Source: an uncultured Pseudoalteromonas sp. (lineage in GTDB: Bacteria > Pseudomonadota > Gammaproteobacteria > Enterobacterales > Alteromonadaceae). Taken from it: a stretch of 64,000 nt of DNA. Under the pieces are notes generated by a model that was not told where the DNA came from, searched no databases, and saw only the letters and a list, made by a program, of their open reading frames with translations. The stretch is from assembly GCA_947493455.1 (NCBI GenBank), contig CANLRB010000002.1:124001-188000 (forward strand), written 5' to 3'. Made by a program: the position numbers and the translations under genes. Shown in pieces: positions 48,721 through 57,673 of the stretch. Numbering within the stretch: the first letter of the stretch is position 1; each line of letters opens with the position of its first letter.

Positions 48721-50991
48721 CTAAAAATCAATACTTAGCTGCAGCGCGATAGTGCGCCCTAGTTGTGGGTGGTAAGGTGGCGTAAAGCCATTGGGATTTA
48801 CATTAAATTGCGCATCATATTGGTTGATATCACTACTGCCATCTTGGCGACCAACTGCAACATAGTTTCGGTCAAATACGTTGCTTACAATTAATTGCGG
48901 TGTAATTGTGACATTGCTTAGTTCAATTCCTTGCCATGCGATGGTCATGTTTGCCAGAGTTAACGAGTTATCATCATCAAGAAAATAGGCGTTGCTTTGT
49001 GGAACCGTTCGTCTAAATAAGTGATTTACACGAAAGTTGATATTGAGCTGATCTGCTAACGTTAAATAGTTTACACCCCAATTTACCTTGTTGCGTGCTG
49101 AATGTGTAAGACCGATAGTGTCTCTATCCTCATCACCATCGGTATATTGGTAGTTGATGTAAAAATCGAGATTGTTAGCCAGCTGTAATTGGCTGTCAAA
49201 AGTGAAGCCCCATAAATCGTTATTATTGTCGTTAATAAAACGGCTACCGCTTTGGTTATTTTCGGTTTTTAGTATGATGCTGTCAGATTGGGTGCTATAA
49301 AACAGCGCAGCTTTAGCTGTAATCTCTAATTCATTGAGTTCAAAAAACCAATTACTGATTAGTTCATGAGTTTTTATTTTCTCCGGAACAAGTTCGCTAT
49401 TACCACGAAACTCGTCATTCAGCTCAAATGTAGACGGTTCTCTAAATGCCTCACCGTACAGGTATTTCATAATCCAAATGTTACTTGAGTCACTTTCACT
49501 AAGATCATATGAAAAAGCGAGTCGCGGGTTCAGTGTTGTACCATAACTTTGACTATGATCGTAACGCAGGCCGAGCGTATAATTTAAACGTTGATGCCAT
49601 TGTCCTTGAGTCTGTGCAAAAACAGCGACTTCATCAACTTGTTCGACTTGCGCAGAACTGGTTTGGTTTAGCCCATATCCTTGCGCAGCTAAATTCCAAT
49701 CTGAGGTCGTCACACCATAGTACTTTTGATAGTTTGTACCAAGCGAGACAACCTGATTCATTTTATCTGATTGCAGCAAACGGTAGCCAACCAGCCAATT
49801 TTGCTTTGCAGTAATGTTAAGCTGCTGCTCAAACGCAAATTGCTTACTTTTACTATGGTAACTTTTAATTAAATCATCAAACCGATAGGTGTATTTAAAC
49901 CCAGTATCCGGCAGCTGTTTGTTGTTCCGTTGCCAAACACGCGTTGACAGTTGGATGTGTTGTTTAAAGTTGTAGTCGATATCTAGTGAAAGTGAGTCAG
50001 CCTGATGGTGTTTTTGATAGCTACTATCTCGCGTTTGATATTCAAAACCCGTAATGTAACTACCGAGACCTTGCTTTTGGTCCCACTTGTTATAGCTTAG
50101 CGCGATGCGCTGCAAACCTTTAGCTGCTTGGTGTTTTGGCAACCAAGTCGCTGATCCGCGAATTGCCCAGTCATCGCTTTGATTATTGTAACCAGGTAGC
50201 GAATATTGCCCTTTTAATGGGCTGACTTGGTTTCGCACATAGTTGCCGTTGTCGTCATAATCTGCTGTTAAAATATGGGGTAACGGGTGTGCGCTAAAGT
50301 ACCCTGCCGGATCATGGCTGTCGCGCCCTAAATCGCCGTCTATTTGGCTTTTTCTGGCCGCGAGTTGCAGGGTTAATTCACTAAAGTTGCGTGATAAATA
50401 GAGCGAGTGAGATTGGCTGTTATATTCACCTAAATGACTTGTAATTGAATTTACCGGATACGCCGATGGCTTTTTGGTAATAAAATGAACGATGCCAGAA
50501 TATGCATTGGCGCCATAACTGGCTGAGCCTGGTCCCTGAGTGATCTCAATTCGATCAAGGTCTGAGTAAATTTGTTGATTGCCCCAGGGTTGCGACCAAT
50601 TAAATGCGATATGGTTTTGCGGAATACCGTCAACTAAAACTAACAGTTGGACATTACCTGGTGTACCACCAATGCCGCGATTAACACTGTGGCTGGTATA
50701 TTCGCCCGCGCTATCTTGATGGTTTGAAAAGTCAAAACCGGGAACATCGCGCAATATATCAATTAAATTTTGGTAACCGCGCTGCTTGATTTGGGTGGGT
50801 GTGACAACCGTAATGTTTGACGGGGCTAAAAAACGCTTTTGTTCAATCCGACCCGCGGTTTCGACTTGAATGTTCATTAACTCTTTGAGCGACATCGAAT
50901 TGAGTGAATCAATATTGTAATCAGCAGACTTAGCGGCAGACAAGCCACTAAACACAATCAAAGTTGACAGAGGTAAGCTGATTTTAGTCAT
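48721..50991 (-). CDS. TonB-dependent receptor
   Basis: A 756-residue outer-membrane receptor with a signal peptide (cleavage near SAA-KS) and a short N-terminal segment LNSMSLKELMNIQVETAGR (a TonB-box-like region). The plug is clear (NITVVTPTQIKQRGYQNLID, LLVLVDGIPQN, IEITQGPGSASYGANAYSGIV) and the barrel ends in QLSIDF. The N-terminal pattern matches receptors often encoded with DUF4154 proteins and hybrid sensors. The substrate is unknown. An inverted repeat lies 70 bases upstream. Confidence 0.9.
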   Translation of the reverse strand: MTKISLPLSTLIVFSGLSAAKSADYNIDSLNSMSLKELMNIQVETAGRIEQKRFLAPSNITVVTPTQIKQRGYQNLIDILRDVPGFDFSNHQDSAGEYTSHSVNRGIGGTPGNVQLLVLVDGIPQNHIAFNWSQPWGNQQIYSDLDRIEITQGPGSASYGANAYSGIVHFITKKPSAYPVNSITSHLGEYNSQSHSLYLSRNFSELTLQLAARKSQIDGDLGRDSHDPAGYFSAHPLPHILTADYDDNGNYVRNQVSPLKGQYSLPGYNNQSDDWAIRGSATWLPKHQAAKGLQRIALSYNKWDQKQGLGSYITGFEYQTRDSSYQKHHQADSLSLDIDYNFKQHIQLSTRVWQRNNKQLPDTGFKYTYRFDDLIKSYHSKSKQFAFEQQLNITAKQNWLVGYRLLQSDKMNQVVSLGTNYQKYYGVTTSDWNLAAQGYGLNQTSSAQVEQVDEVAVFAQTQGQWHQRLNYTLGLRYDHSQSYGTTLNPRLAFSYDLSESDSSNIWIMKYLYGEAFREPSTFELNDEFRGNSELVPEKIKTHELISNWFFELNELEITAKAALFYSTQSDSIILKTENNQSGSRFINDNNNDLWGFTFDSQLQLANNLDFYINYQYTDGDEDRDTIGLTHSARNKVNWGVNYLTLADQLNINFRVNHLFRRTVPQSNAYFLDDDNSLTLANMTIAWQGIELSNVTITPQLIVSNVFDRNYVAVGRQDGSSDINQYDAQFNVNPNGFTPPYHPQLGRTIALQLSIDF

Positions 50992-51061
50992 AAATAAACA
51001 AGCGTTATTTTTTTATTAAGTTACCATACTATAGCGTAAATGTTTATTATTGTTCCATTTT

Positions 51062-51083
51062 ATAATCAGATATACATGATTAT
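51062..51083. promoter_or_regulatory. Inverted repeat upstream of the TonB-dependent receptor
   Basis: ATAATCA and TGATTAT are separated by 8 bases, about 70 bases before the receptor start. It is a possible operator. It lies in the divergent gap shared with prfC. Confidence 0.35.
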
Positions 51084-51223
51084 TTTTATCCAGTTAAAGT
51101 ATCTCTGACAATGAACAATTATTTTATAAATGTAGTCAGTAATTCTGGCTAGTTTATTAGTGTAAATACGGGTATAATTTTGCCCCTTTTTTAATCTTTA
51201 AATTCAGCTATTGGCGGGTTTTA

Positions 51224-51310
51224 ATGTCTAGCGTTTCTACAGAAGTCGGCAAGCGCCGCACCTTTGCGATTATATCTCACCCTGATGCCGCCCAGCCTTT
51301 CAACGCTTAA
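51224..51310 (+). pseudogene. prfC: Displaced 5' end of prfC (release factor 3)
   Basis: The reading frame begins MSSVSTEVGKRRTFAIISHP and then DA, the exact start of peptide chain release factor 3, whose next residues should be GKTTITEK (the P-loop). Here the sequence changes to AQPFNA and a stop. The change marks the left junction of an element that uses prfC as its integration site. In SXT/R391 ICEs the other end supplies a new 5' sequence to restore a working prfC; that end is outside this window. Confidence 0.9.
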
Positions 51311-51424
51311 AACCACCTTTCATTGCACACCACAATCACATCTCTACGTACTGAATTTAAAGGCTTTTTGTCTTTTTCTCGTTTCTTTGCTTTTCAATGA
51401 TGTTCAAGCGTAACCTCGGAAAGT

Positions 51425-51775
51425 GTGTACAAACTTGAGTACAAATTCCGTTTTAGAGGCCTTTGGCGAAAATTCCATGACACAAATCTGGCTGTAGGCC
51501 TTGTGGTTACTGGGTTTGATGAAGAAAGTGCCTTCTGCTTTTGGTACTTTGGTTTCGACATTACAAAAGCGGAATAAATGCGATCATCTCTAGTTTTATG
51601 TTTGTAAGCTTATGAATTTAAAGGGTTCGTCATTGTGGTTTTTGATGTGTCATCGTTGCGAGTGTACAAACAGTGTGTACAAATTTTTCTCGTTAGGCAT
51701 GTTGATTGCTATTCATGACACAAACCGCCTTGTAGCCCTTGTTATTCATAGGTTTGAGCTGAAAAGTACCTAATA
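51425..51775. repeat. Imperfect direct repeats at the ICE left end
   Basis: Two related blocks at about 51425-51532 and 51662-51775 both begin GTGTACAAAC, contain CATGACACAAA about 50 bases later and continue with similar TGTAGxCCTTGT and GGTTTGA stretches. A further GTGTACAAA lies at 51675. The 580-base stretch between the prfC fragment and xis has no gene. The repeats could be arm-type binding sites for Int or Xis (inference). Confidence 0.6.
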
Positions 51776-51891
51776 GCAACATTTGTGTTTTGATAAGGCT
51801 GATCTTCTGAACAAATCATGCATCTTTCTGACCATCAACTAGTGATGAATCAGGCGATGATAGCTTTACATTGATTTTCAGGAGAATGCAG

Positions 51892-52086
51892 ATGACAGCA
51901 GTAGCGCACCAGGCAACCCCTTTTCTAACATCTTACGAAGTGATGGCTCGTTACCACATTAGCTATACGACGCTCTGGCGAAGAATAAAAGATGGCAGCT
52001 TGCCGCAACCTCGCATCAACCGAAATACACGAAACAAGCTGTGGCACATTGAAGACTTGGAGGAGTATGAGAAGAAAGAGGACTGA
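51892..52086 (+). CDS. xis: Excisionase (recombination directionality factor) Xis
   Basis: A 64-residue protein with an AlpA/HTH_17-like helix-turn-helix: LTSYEVMARYHISYTTLWRR, then RNTRNKLWHIEDLEEYE. ATG 51892 is chosen because AGGAG lies seven bases upstream; ATG 51886 is too close to it. Xis binds the attachment sites and drives Int towards excision. It converges with int, 16 bases apart, as in SXT/R391 elements. Confidence 0.85.
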   Translation: MTAVAHQATPFLTSYEVMARYHISYTTLWRRIKDGSLPQPRINRNTRNKLWHIEDLEEYEKKED

Positions 52087-52102
52087 GCCTCTTTCTTTTA
52101 TT

Positions 52103-53344
52103 TTATTGTCCGAAACGCCAGTTGAATGAAAAGCCTGTCGGCTCGATGATGGTCTCTAGCTGTTGATACCAAACGTCGTAAGCATGACGCATTTCATCCA
52201 GGTACTGATATTGGTTGTAGATAGCATCCAACCCTTTTTTGCTGTGGCCAATCATCAACTCGGCAACTTCTTGCGTGGTGATGGCTGACATTCGCGTTCG
52301 CATCGTTCTGCGAAGATCATGCATAGACCAATGTTCCATCTCAACACTAAGCGATCTGCGAGCCCAGATTTTCACATTGTTAGGAATAGTGGTATCAAAG
52401 CCATTTGTGGCAAGCTCTTCTTGTCCGTTCGCGGGAAACAAGTAAGTTGATTTGCTCATCTGCATCGCTAGTTCAATCAGCTCAATAGCTGGCTTAATCA
52501 ATGGCCGCATGATCGGCGCTCCAATTTTCTCACCTTGTTTGCGGATCTCTATGGGCACTGTCCACATTGCAGATTGCAAGTCAAAGTGATGCTTTTCAGC
52601 TTGAATGAGTTCGCCCTTGCGCCCTCCCAATAAGAGAAGCAGTTTTATGTAGATGCGATTCTTCTCAGTGATTTTTGACTCATGCAAATAGCGCCAAAGT
52701 ATCCTGATCTCGTTGTCATTTAGCACCCGAGTTCGTTTGCCTTTCTTACCGCCGACCTTCTTTGCAGTGATCCCAGCGGCAGCGTTAATTTCCAAAATCT
52801 GTTCATCTATCAGCCAGTCATAAAACTTATGCAGCACAGACACTAGACGTTCTGTGTTTGACGGAGACGCTTCCGAAACCTCACGAAGACAGTTTCTTAA
52901 GGACAATTCATTGATGTCAGTTAATGGGTACTTACCAAGTCGGGGCAGCAAATATATTTCACTGCTGCGTTTTTGGTAGTGCCACGTTTTCTCCTTTAGC
53001 CCTTGCTTACCGGCAGAGTCTATCCAGTCTCGAAAAATCGATTCGAAGCTTTGATTGGCAGAATACTTGGCCCGTTCTTGCTGTAGGTAGAGCTTGGGGT
53101 TTCGGCCTTGATCAAGTACTGCCCTTAACCTATCTAGCTCATTCCTGGCTTCAGCAAGCTTCATAAGTGGGTAAGTACCTATGTCTACCCGTTGTTGCTT
53201 GCCATCGAAACGATAACGAAACTGAAAAACAATTTTGCCCTTGGGTGATACCCGAGCACTTAGCCCATCTCGGTCGGCTTTTACTACGGTTTCTTTTGCT
53301 TCTTTATTTAACCTGGCATCGAGCCAGCTAACTGATAACGCCAT
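52103..53344 (-). CDS. int: ICE integrase (tyrosine recombinase, P4/SXT type)
   Basis: A 413-residue site-specific recombinase. An N-terminal DUF4102-like arm-binding domain (1-90), a core-binding domain (about 95-190) and a catalytic domain carry the tetrad Arg242 (GGRKGEL), His342 and Arg345 (HDLRRTMRT), His367 (GHSKK) and the nucleophile Tyr376 (DAIYNQY). It recombines attP with prfC. It is adjacent to the prfC junction and convergent with xis, and followed after one base by the partition gene on the same strand. Confidence 0.96.
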   Translation of the reverse strand: MALSVSWLDARLNKEAKETVVKADRDGLSARVSPKGKIVFQFRYRFDGKQQRVDIGTYPLMKLAEARNELDRLRAVLDQGRNPKLYLQQERAKYSANQSFESIFRDWIDSAGKQGLKEKTWHYQKRSSEIYLLPRLGKYPLTDINELSLRNCLREVSEASPSNTERLVSVLHKFYDWLIDEQILEINAAAGITAKKVGGKKGKRTRVLNDNEIRILWRYLHESKITEKNRIYIKLLLLLGGRKGELIQAEKHHFDLQSAMWTVPIEIRKQGEKIGAPIMRPLIKPAIELIELAMQMSKSTYLFPANGQEELATNGFDTTIPNNVKIWARRSLSVEMEHWSMHDLRRTMRTRMSAITTQEVAELMIGHSKKGLDAIYNQYQYLDEMRHAYDVWYQQLETIIEPTGFSFNWRFGQ

Positions 53345-53345
53345 G

Positions 53346-53621
53346 TTATAAGCCCAGCCCTAGTTTTGATTTTAATGATTGTTTACGTGATTCTGCTTTG
53401 GGTTCTGGCGCTGTACTCATAGAAGTCACTTCACCATCTGGTGCATGGCCATCCACCGGTGCAGATGTCGTGGATAGATTGGGTTGGCTCATGTGAATTA
53501 ACCCAAAGGTGGCCAGCATCCGCAGACGCTCAGCGCGTTCCCGTGGTGGCGTCTTTTCCAATTCTTTGAGTAGTTCTGGGTGGCTCCCTGGGGGAATGTT
53601 GACGACAACTCTCATGATCAT
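53346..53621 (-). CDS. srpR: ParR-like partition adaptor (SrpR-like)
   Basis: A 91-residue protein with an N-terminal ribbon-helix-helix-like start (MRVVVNIPPGSHPELLKELE), a short helix (RAERLRMLATFGL) and a flexible, charged C-terminal tail, as in adaptor proteins that bridge a centromere site to actin-like ParM. It overlaps the ParM-like gene by 4 bases (ATGA). The symbol is taken from the srpMRC partition system described for SXT/R391 elements, on position and pairing. Confidence 0.65.
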   Translation of the reverse strand: MIMRVVVNIPPGSHPELLKELEKTPPRERAERLRMLATFGLIHMSQPNLSTTSAPVDGHAPDGEVTSMSTAPEPKAESRKQSLKSKLGLGL

Positions 53622-54592
53622 GCCCCATAAAACCAGAAGCCTCGGACGTTCGCCAAAACAGACTGCTCAGGCACGATGATCTTGCTTCGTGAAAAAATCT
53701 CCTTGGCCGCTTCCTTATAAGCCAAGGCTCCACCTCCGGCGATCAATACCAAGTCCGCATTAATGCTTTCGTCACGCATGGATTGACGCATGGCTGTAAG
53801 AGCAACAGGCGCTACCTTTTTCATGGCAGCATTCAGATAAGGTGAAATATCGACTTTTTCTCCAAATAGCAGGACCTGTAAGTCGCCGGTTCTCATGGCT
53901 TTTTCAAGTCGATCCATTCCGACTTTGGCACCATGATCTTCCGAAATCAGCTTATCGATGGTTTCCAGTAGCACGGACATTGCCTGAAGACTGGTTCCTG
54001 ATGAGCTGTAGCGAATTTCTCCGGCCTCAAGGGCAACCCAATCAACAGAAAAGAAGCCGGGATCAATGACGACGACACGACCTTCTTCAATCAAGCCCAG
54101 ATCACCACCCGTTTGAACCAGATCCATATAGGCACCGGCAGGCTGTGGTAGTACTTTGACGTCATGAACGGTGATGCTGCGCTTAGGCGTCACTTGATGG
54201 ACACCTTTTAAACGCTGCACAAGGTCAGACTTACGTTGTGGTTCATGAAACTGGGAAACCGGTAATCCAGTGACAACCAAATCGATGGATTCTGTTTCAG
54301 CCATTAACAAGGCGGCATGAAAAAGTGCCTTATAGGTTTTTGTGGTGGGATATTCCGGGTGAAGCTCTCGTTCCCAGCCTTGAAGGCGTCCAGCAGGAAC
54401 ACCAGCGGCCCAGCGCTCATTATCGACAGAGACATACAAACAAGTTTCATCATCGCCTCCACCGATACGCTCCGGCATACGATCCGCTGGACCGGCACCC
54501 GCAGGTAGAATAATGGTTTTCGGTTCACTACCTGATTGGCCAATTGCCAGCTTCAGGTTTGAGTAACCGATATCTACGCCTAGTACAAACAT
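53618..54592 (-). CDS. srpM: ParM/StbA-like actin ATPase (SrpM-like)
   Basis: A 324-residue actin-fold ATPase. VLGVDIGYSNLKLAIGQ is the phosphate-1 loop, VVIDPGFFSVDWVAL the phosphate-2 loop, and LVLIAGGGALAYKEA the adenosine motif. The start at 54592 follows AGGAG. With SrpR and an upstream iteron site it would form filaments that segregate the excised, replicating ICE. Iterons lie directly upstream, as expected for a parMRC-type operon. Confidence 0.8.
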   Translation of the reverse strand: MFVLGVDIGYSNLKLAIGQSGSEPKTIILPAGAGPADRMPERIGGGDDETCLYVSVDNERWAAGVPAGRLQGWERELHPEYPTTKTYKALFHAALLMAETESIDLVVTGLPVSQFHEPQRKSDLVQRLKGVHQVTPKRSITVHDVKVLPQPAGAYMDLVQTGGDLGLIEEGRVVVIDPGFFSVDWVALEAGEIRYSSSGTSLQAMSVLLETIDKLISEDHGAKVGMDRLEKAMRTGDLQVLLFGEKVDISPYLNAAMKKVAPVALTAMRQSMRDESINADLVLIAGGGALAYKEAAKEIFSRSKIIVPEQSVLANVRGFWFYGA

Positions 54593-54610
54593 ACTTATCT
54601 CCTGTGCACT

Positions 54611-54720
54611 CAAAGTGCTCTAACGGTTTTCAATCAACCGCGCTGTTCACGCTTGGGCATTTCCAAGTGCTCTGGCGGTTTACTCAAATGTCATTATCAG
54701 GATTCGGTGCACTGGCGGTG
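54611..54720. repeat. Three iteron-like repeats upstream of srpM (candidate srpC)
   Basis: AAAGTGCTCTAACGGTTTT, CCAAGTGCTCTGGCGGTTTA and CGGTGCACTGGCGGTG (starting near 54612, 54663 and 54705) share the core GTGCxCTggCGGT. Tandem sites before an actin-like partition operon usually serve as both centromere and operator. The function is inferred from place and repetition. Confidence 0.55.
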
Positions 54721-54769
54721 GGCAGAAAGGTGACAAATCCTTTCATCTATCTGCCTATTGCATTTTTGC

Positions 54770-55056
54770 AAAAGTATGAGAATAGGCTCTGTTTGGCGGC
54801 TGGTGACCTAGCCAAAAAAATTGAGACGCCAAACGTCGTTTGCATTCTGGCCTGAACTTGCCAAACGGTTTGTATCTTCATGGCGATACGTCTTTTTAGG
54901 TGTTTTTAAGTGAAATCAGCCTGTATCCCTTGTCGGGTATGGGATTGAGCGAGTCGATTTATATCGAGACGCCAAACAGTGATTGTGACGGCAGTTTTAC
55001 GTTTGGCGTTTCGATCCAAAAGCCAAACGGATAGTGGTTTTGGCTTTAGGGGTTAA
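54770..55056. other. oriT-like region upstream of mobI
   Basis: A gene-free stretch full of GCCAAAC/GTTTGGC motifs. The clearest structure is a 15-bp inverted repeat with one mismatch, 54963-54977 against 55001-55015, separated by 23 bases; another GACGCCAAAC and a TGCCAAACGGTTTG lie to the left. In SXT/R391 elements the transfer origin is known to lie just upstream of mobI, which fits. The nick site cannot be read from sequence alone. Confidence 0.6.
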
Positions 55057-55500
55057 TTGGATGGGGAAATTGGTTTGGTAGAAATCGTCAATGAACAATG
55101 GAAAGCAGATGTATCAGATTTACTTCAGCAAGAAACGGACAGGCTAAAAGCGCTGGCACGAGCTGAAGTTGATGACTTTTGGGTTACCCATTACAAGGTT
55201 CGAGAGAATGAGCCCTTTAAAGACTGGGGTCTGCTTGGTGTCCGTATCAGAGACTTTAAGTATGGCTTTGGCATAGAGTGGTATATCAACAGTTTTCACG
55301 GTCAACGAGGCAAACGCGTGGTCTTTAGCAAGGGGCTGCGTATCTCAAAGACGAAGCTGAGATACGCATTTTTAGACTGCCAAGGTTTGGCCAAAGAATG
55401 GGAGCTAGCGCTGGCCATGGAGAAAGAGGAATTCTTCAGTGATATTCGACGCCAGGTTGATAAGCTCAACATGCTGCGTCGCAGAGTGAATGCGTATTGA
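55057..55500 (+). CDS. mobI: MobI-like mobilization protein
   Basis: A soluble protein of up to 147 residues; a TTG start is used, since no in-frame ATG with a ribosome site is seen. Helix-rich N-terminus (VSDLLQQETDRLKALARAEV) and a strand-rich Trp-containing centre (DWGLLGVRIRDFKYGFGIEW). In the SXT/R391 family mobI lies between oriT and rumBA and is needed to start transfer at oriT. Position and size agree; I recall only limited sequence detail of MobI, so the call leans on context. Confidence 0.65.
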   Translation: MDGEIGLVEIVNEQWKADVSDLLQQETDRLKALARAEVDDFWVTHYKVRENEPFKDWGLLGVRIRDFKYGFGIEWYINSFHGQRGKRVVFSKGLRISKTKLRYAFLDCQGLAKEWELALAMEKEEFFSDIRRQVDKLNMLRRRVNAY

Positions 55501-55510
55501 GTCAACTGCG

Positions 55511-56554
55511 CTACTTCACTCGCGGTAACTGGTCCCAGCGTGTTGTATAAGCGGGAGACAAATGCTCTCGCTTCATCGACCAATCTTTCTTGAGTCCTTG
55601 TCCAGCAAAGAAAACCTTTCCGGCACCGCTTTGGTTAATGGTGTCCAATACAGACATTAGCTGCTGGCTATTAGAGCGGGTCGATACGTCATCGAATAGT
55701 CCTGGTTGAAACATGCCAGGATCGTAAAAGTCAGACAGCATGACGCCCGCTTTGGCATAACGAAAACCATCCTTCCATATCCGCTTGAGTAAGTGATTGG
55801 CCAGCTCGATAAAATCCCGCGTGTCGCAACTGGGGATTAGCAATTCACCCGATGCAGAGTTGCTGTACTGCGGCTCGTTGTCCTTAAAGGGGCTGGTACG
55901 TATGAACACGGTCAGCACTTTGGCTTGCTGCTGTTCTTTGCGAAGTTTCTCAGTGGCGCGGGTTGCGTATTCGCATACGGCTTCACTTAAAAATTCAAAG
56001 TGCGTCACTTTTACGCCAAATGAACGGCTACAGACGATTTGCTTCTTAGTTGGCGGGATCTCTTCAAGTTCAATGCACGACTCACCATTGAGCTCTCTGA
56101 CGGTTCTTTCTAAAACCTCTGAAAACTGGTCTCTGATGGCTCTAGGAGAGGCATTGGCTAGATCTAAGGCTGTGGTGATACCTAACGCATTTAAACGCTT
56201 AGAAAGTCGTCTACCAACGCCCCAAACATCATCAACCGGAACTAATGCGAGCAATCGACGTTGCCGATCTAGATTGGTCAGGTCTACAACCCCCTGAGTG
56301 GCAGGATATTTCTTGGCGGCATGGTTAGCCAGCTTGGCGAGTGTTTTAGTCGGTGCAATGCCTACACAGACGGTGATCCCAATCCAGTGGCCTATGCGCT
56401 CTCGCACTTGTTGTCCGAACTCGACAAGGGATAGGGCAGACTCAATACCGGTTAAGTCCAAAAACGCTTCGTCAATAGAGTAAACCTCTACTCGTGGTGC
56501 CATCTCCTCCAAAGTGCGCATCACTCGACTGCTTAAATCTGCATACAGCGCGTA
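55511..56554 (-). pseudogene. rumB: rumB, 3' part (DNA polymerase V catalytic subunit, split)
   Basis: A Y-family polymerase (UmuC homolog) lacking its first 75 or so residues. Similarity starts at YALYADLSSRVMRTLEE and includes the catalytic SIDEAFLDL, the TLAKLANHAAKK segment, the helix-hairpin-helix VDDVWGVGRRLSKRLNAL and the little-finger domain to the natural end QLPRVK. The open frame extends upstream to 56683 through inserted DNA. The metal-binding VDCNN is in the other fragment 3.1 kb away, so no active polymerase is made. Confidence 0.9.
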
Positions 56555-56951
56555 CAGTTGGCTAAGAATTCCCGCTAAAAATAGACGAGTAAGTGAGCAA
56601 CCATTCTGCCGCATGGGTTGCTGGCGTCTAACACCAGAAAAATCACCCAGCCCAACCCGCTGTCTATTTTTTAAGGTGGGCATTCATCTACATGTCTAAT
56701 TTTTTACCAATTTGATCGCTAAGATGTACTAATTTGATTACCGAGGGAGACTGACGGACTAATTACTTAGGGGCTTAATCGTACAATCTCCACTCGACAC
56801 CACACAACTCACTTCTGGACATTTCTGAGTTGCATTTTAGCTAATTTAGAAAAACATGAATTAGATAAAGTATGGAAATTTCAAATCAATATGAGGCGGA
56901 CATGAAGAAATTGAAAAAAGTAGCTTAACTGGGTTGGTCAATTTTGGTTGA

Positions 56952-57560
56952 CCACGTCATGTTCCGGTGAGTACGCAAGTCATTGGCGCTAACGAATATG
57001 AAGGTCACTTTGCTTTTGACTTACTCTATAACAACTCTTCAGATATACAGCCTAATACCTTATCGACCGATACGCATGGTACCAATAATGTTAACTTCGC
57101 TATATTAGATTTCTTTGGTTACACATTCGCCCCTCGATACGCGAAAATGAAAAAGGTGTTTTTTGAGCTATTTGAAGTGACTGAAGAGAACGGAGGCCGT
57201 ATTCAATTAAAGAAAGATATTAATCATAAGCTAATTGCTGAAGAATGGGACAATATTCAGCATATTGTTTGTTCATTGAGTCGTAAAACCACCACTCAAA
57301 GCACAATCATTAGAAAGTTGAGTAACGGCAAGAGCCGAAGATTGTCAGCATTGCATGAGTACGACCGTTTAATTAAATCTATTTATGTTTTGGAGTATGT
57401 TGATAATTCAACGTTGCGTCATTACGTCCAGCAAGCCTTGAACAGAGGTGAAGCATACCATCAGTTAAAACGTGCTATTACTTCAGTTAATGGCAATAAA
57501 TTTCGTGGGGGGAATGATTACCAAGTATCACAATGGGGTTCTAGGGATTTTCCCCTCTAA
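56952..57560 (+). pseudogene. Tn3-family transposase, C-terminal remnant
   Basis: The frame reads HVPVSTQVIGANEYEGH, FDLLYNNSSDIQP, STDTHGTNNVNFAILDFFGY and FAPRYAKMKK, the catalytic half of Tn3-family (DDE_Tnp_Tn3) transposases, including the second catalytic Asp in STDTHG. It starts after an in-frame TGA at 56949 and breaks off at FRGGNDYQVSQW, before the last conserved block, ending in GSRDFPL. Both ends are missing, so it is inactive. Confidence 0.85.
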
Positions 57561-57673
57561 AAAGACTTAATCCTCTGTAGACCACACCAATAAATGGCTG
57601 CGGAGGTGGGTTACTACTTATAAGTGTGGCAAATTAGGTAAATATCGTACATTTAATACGGAACAGCCCTGAT

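Noticed and set aside
52103-53344. Integrase as part of a prophage
   Set aside because: No phage structural or replication genes follow; the neighbours are partition, mobilization and rum genes of an ICE.
56555-56683. Extra 43 residues at the start of the rumB 3' frame as a new N-terminus
   Set aside because: They derive from inserted DNA and show no UmuC similarity; the catalytic N-terminus is in the other fragment.
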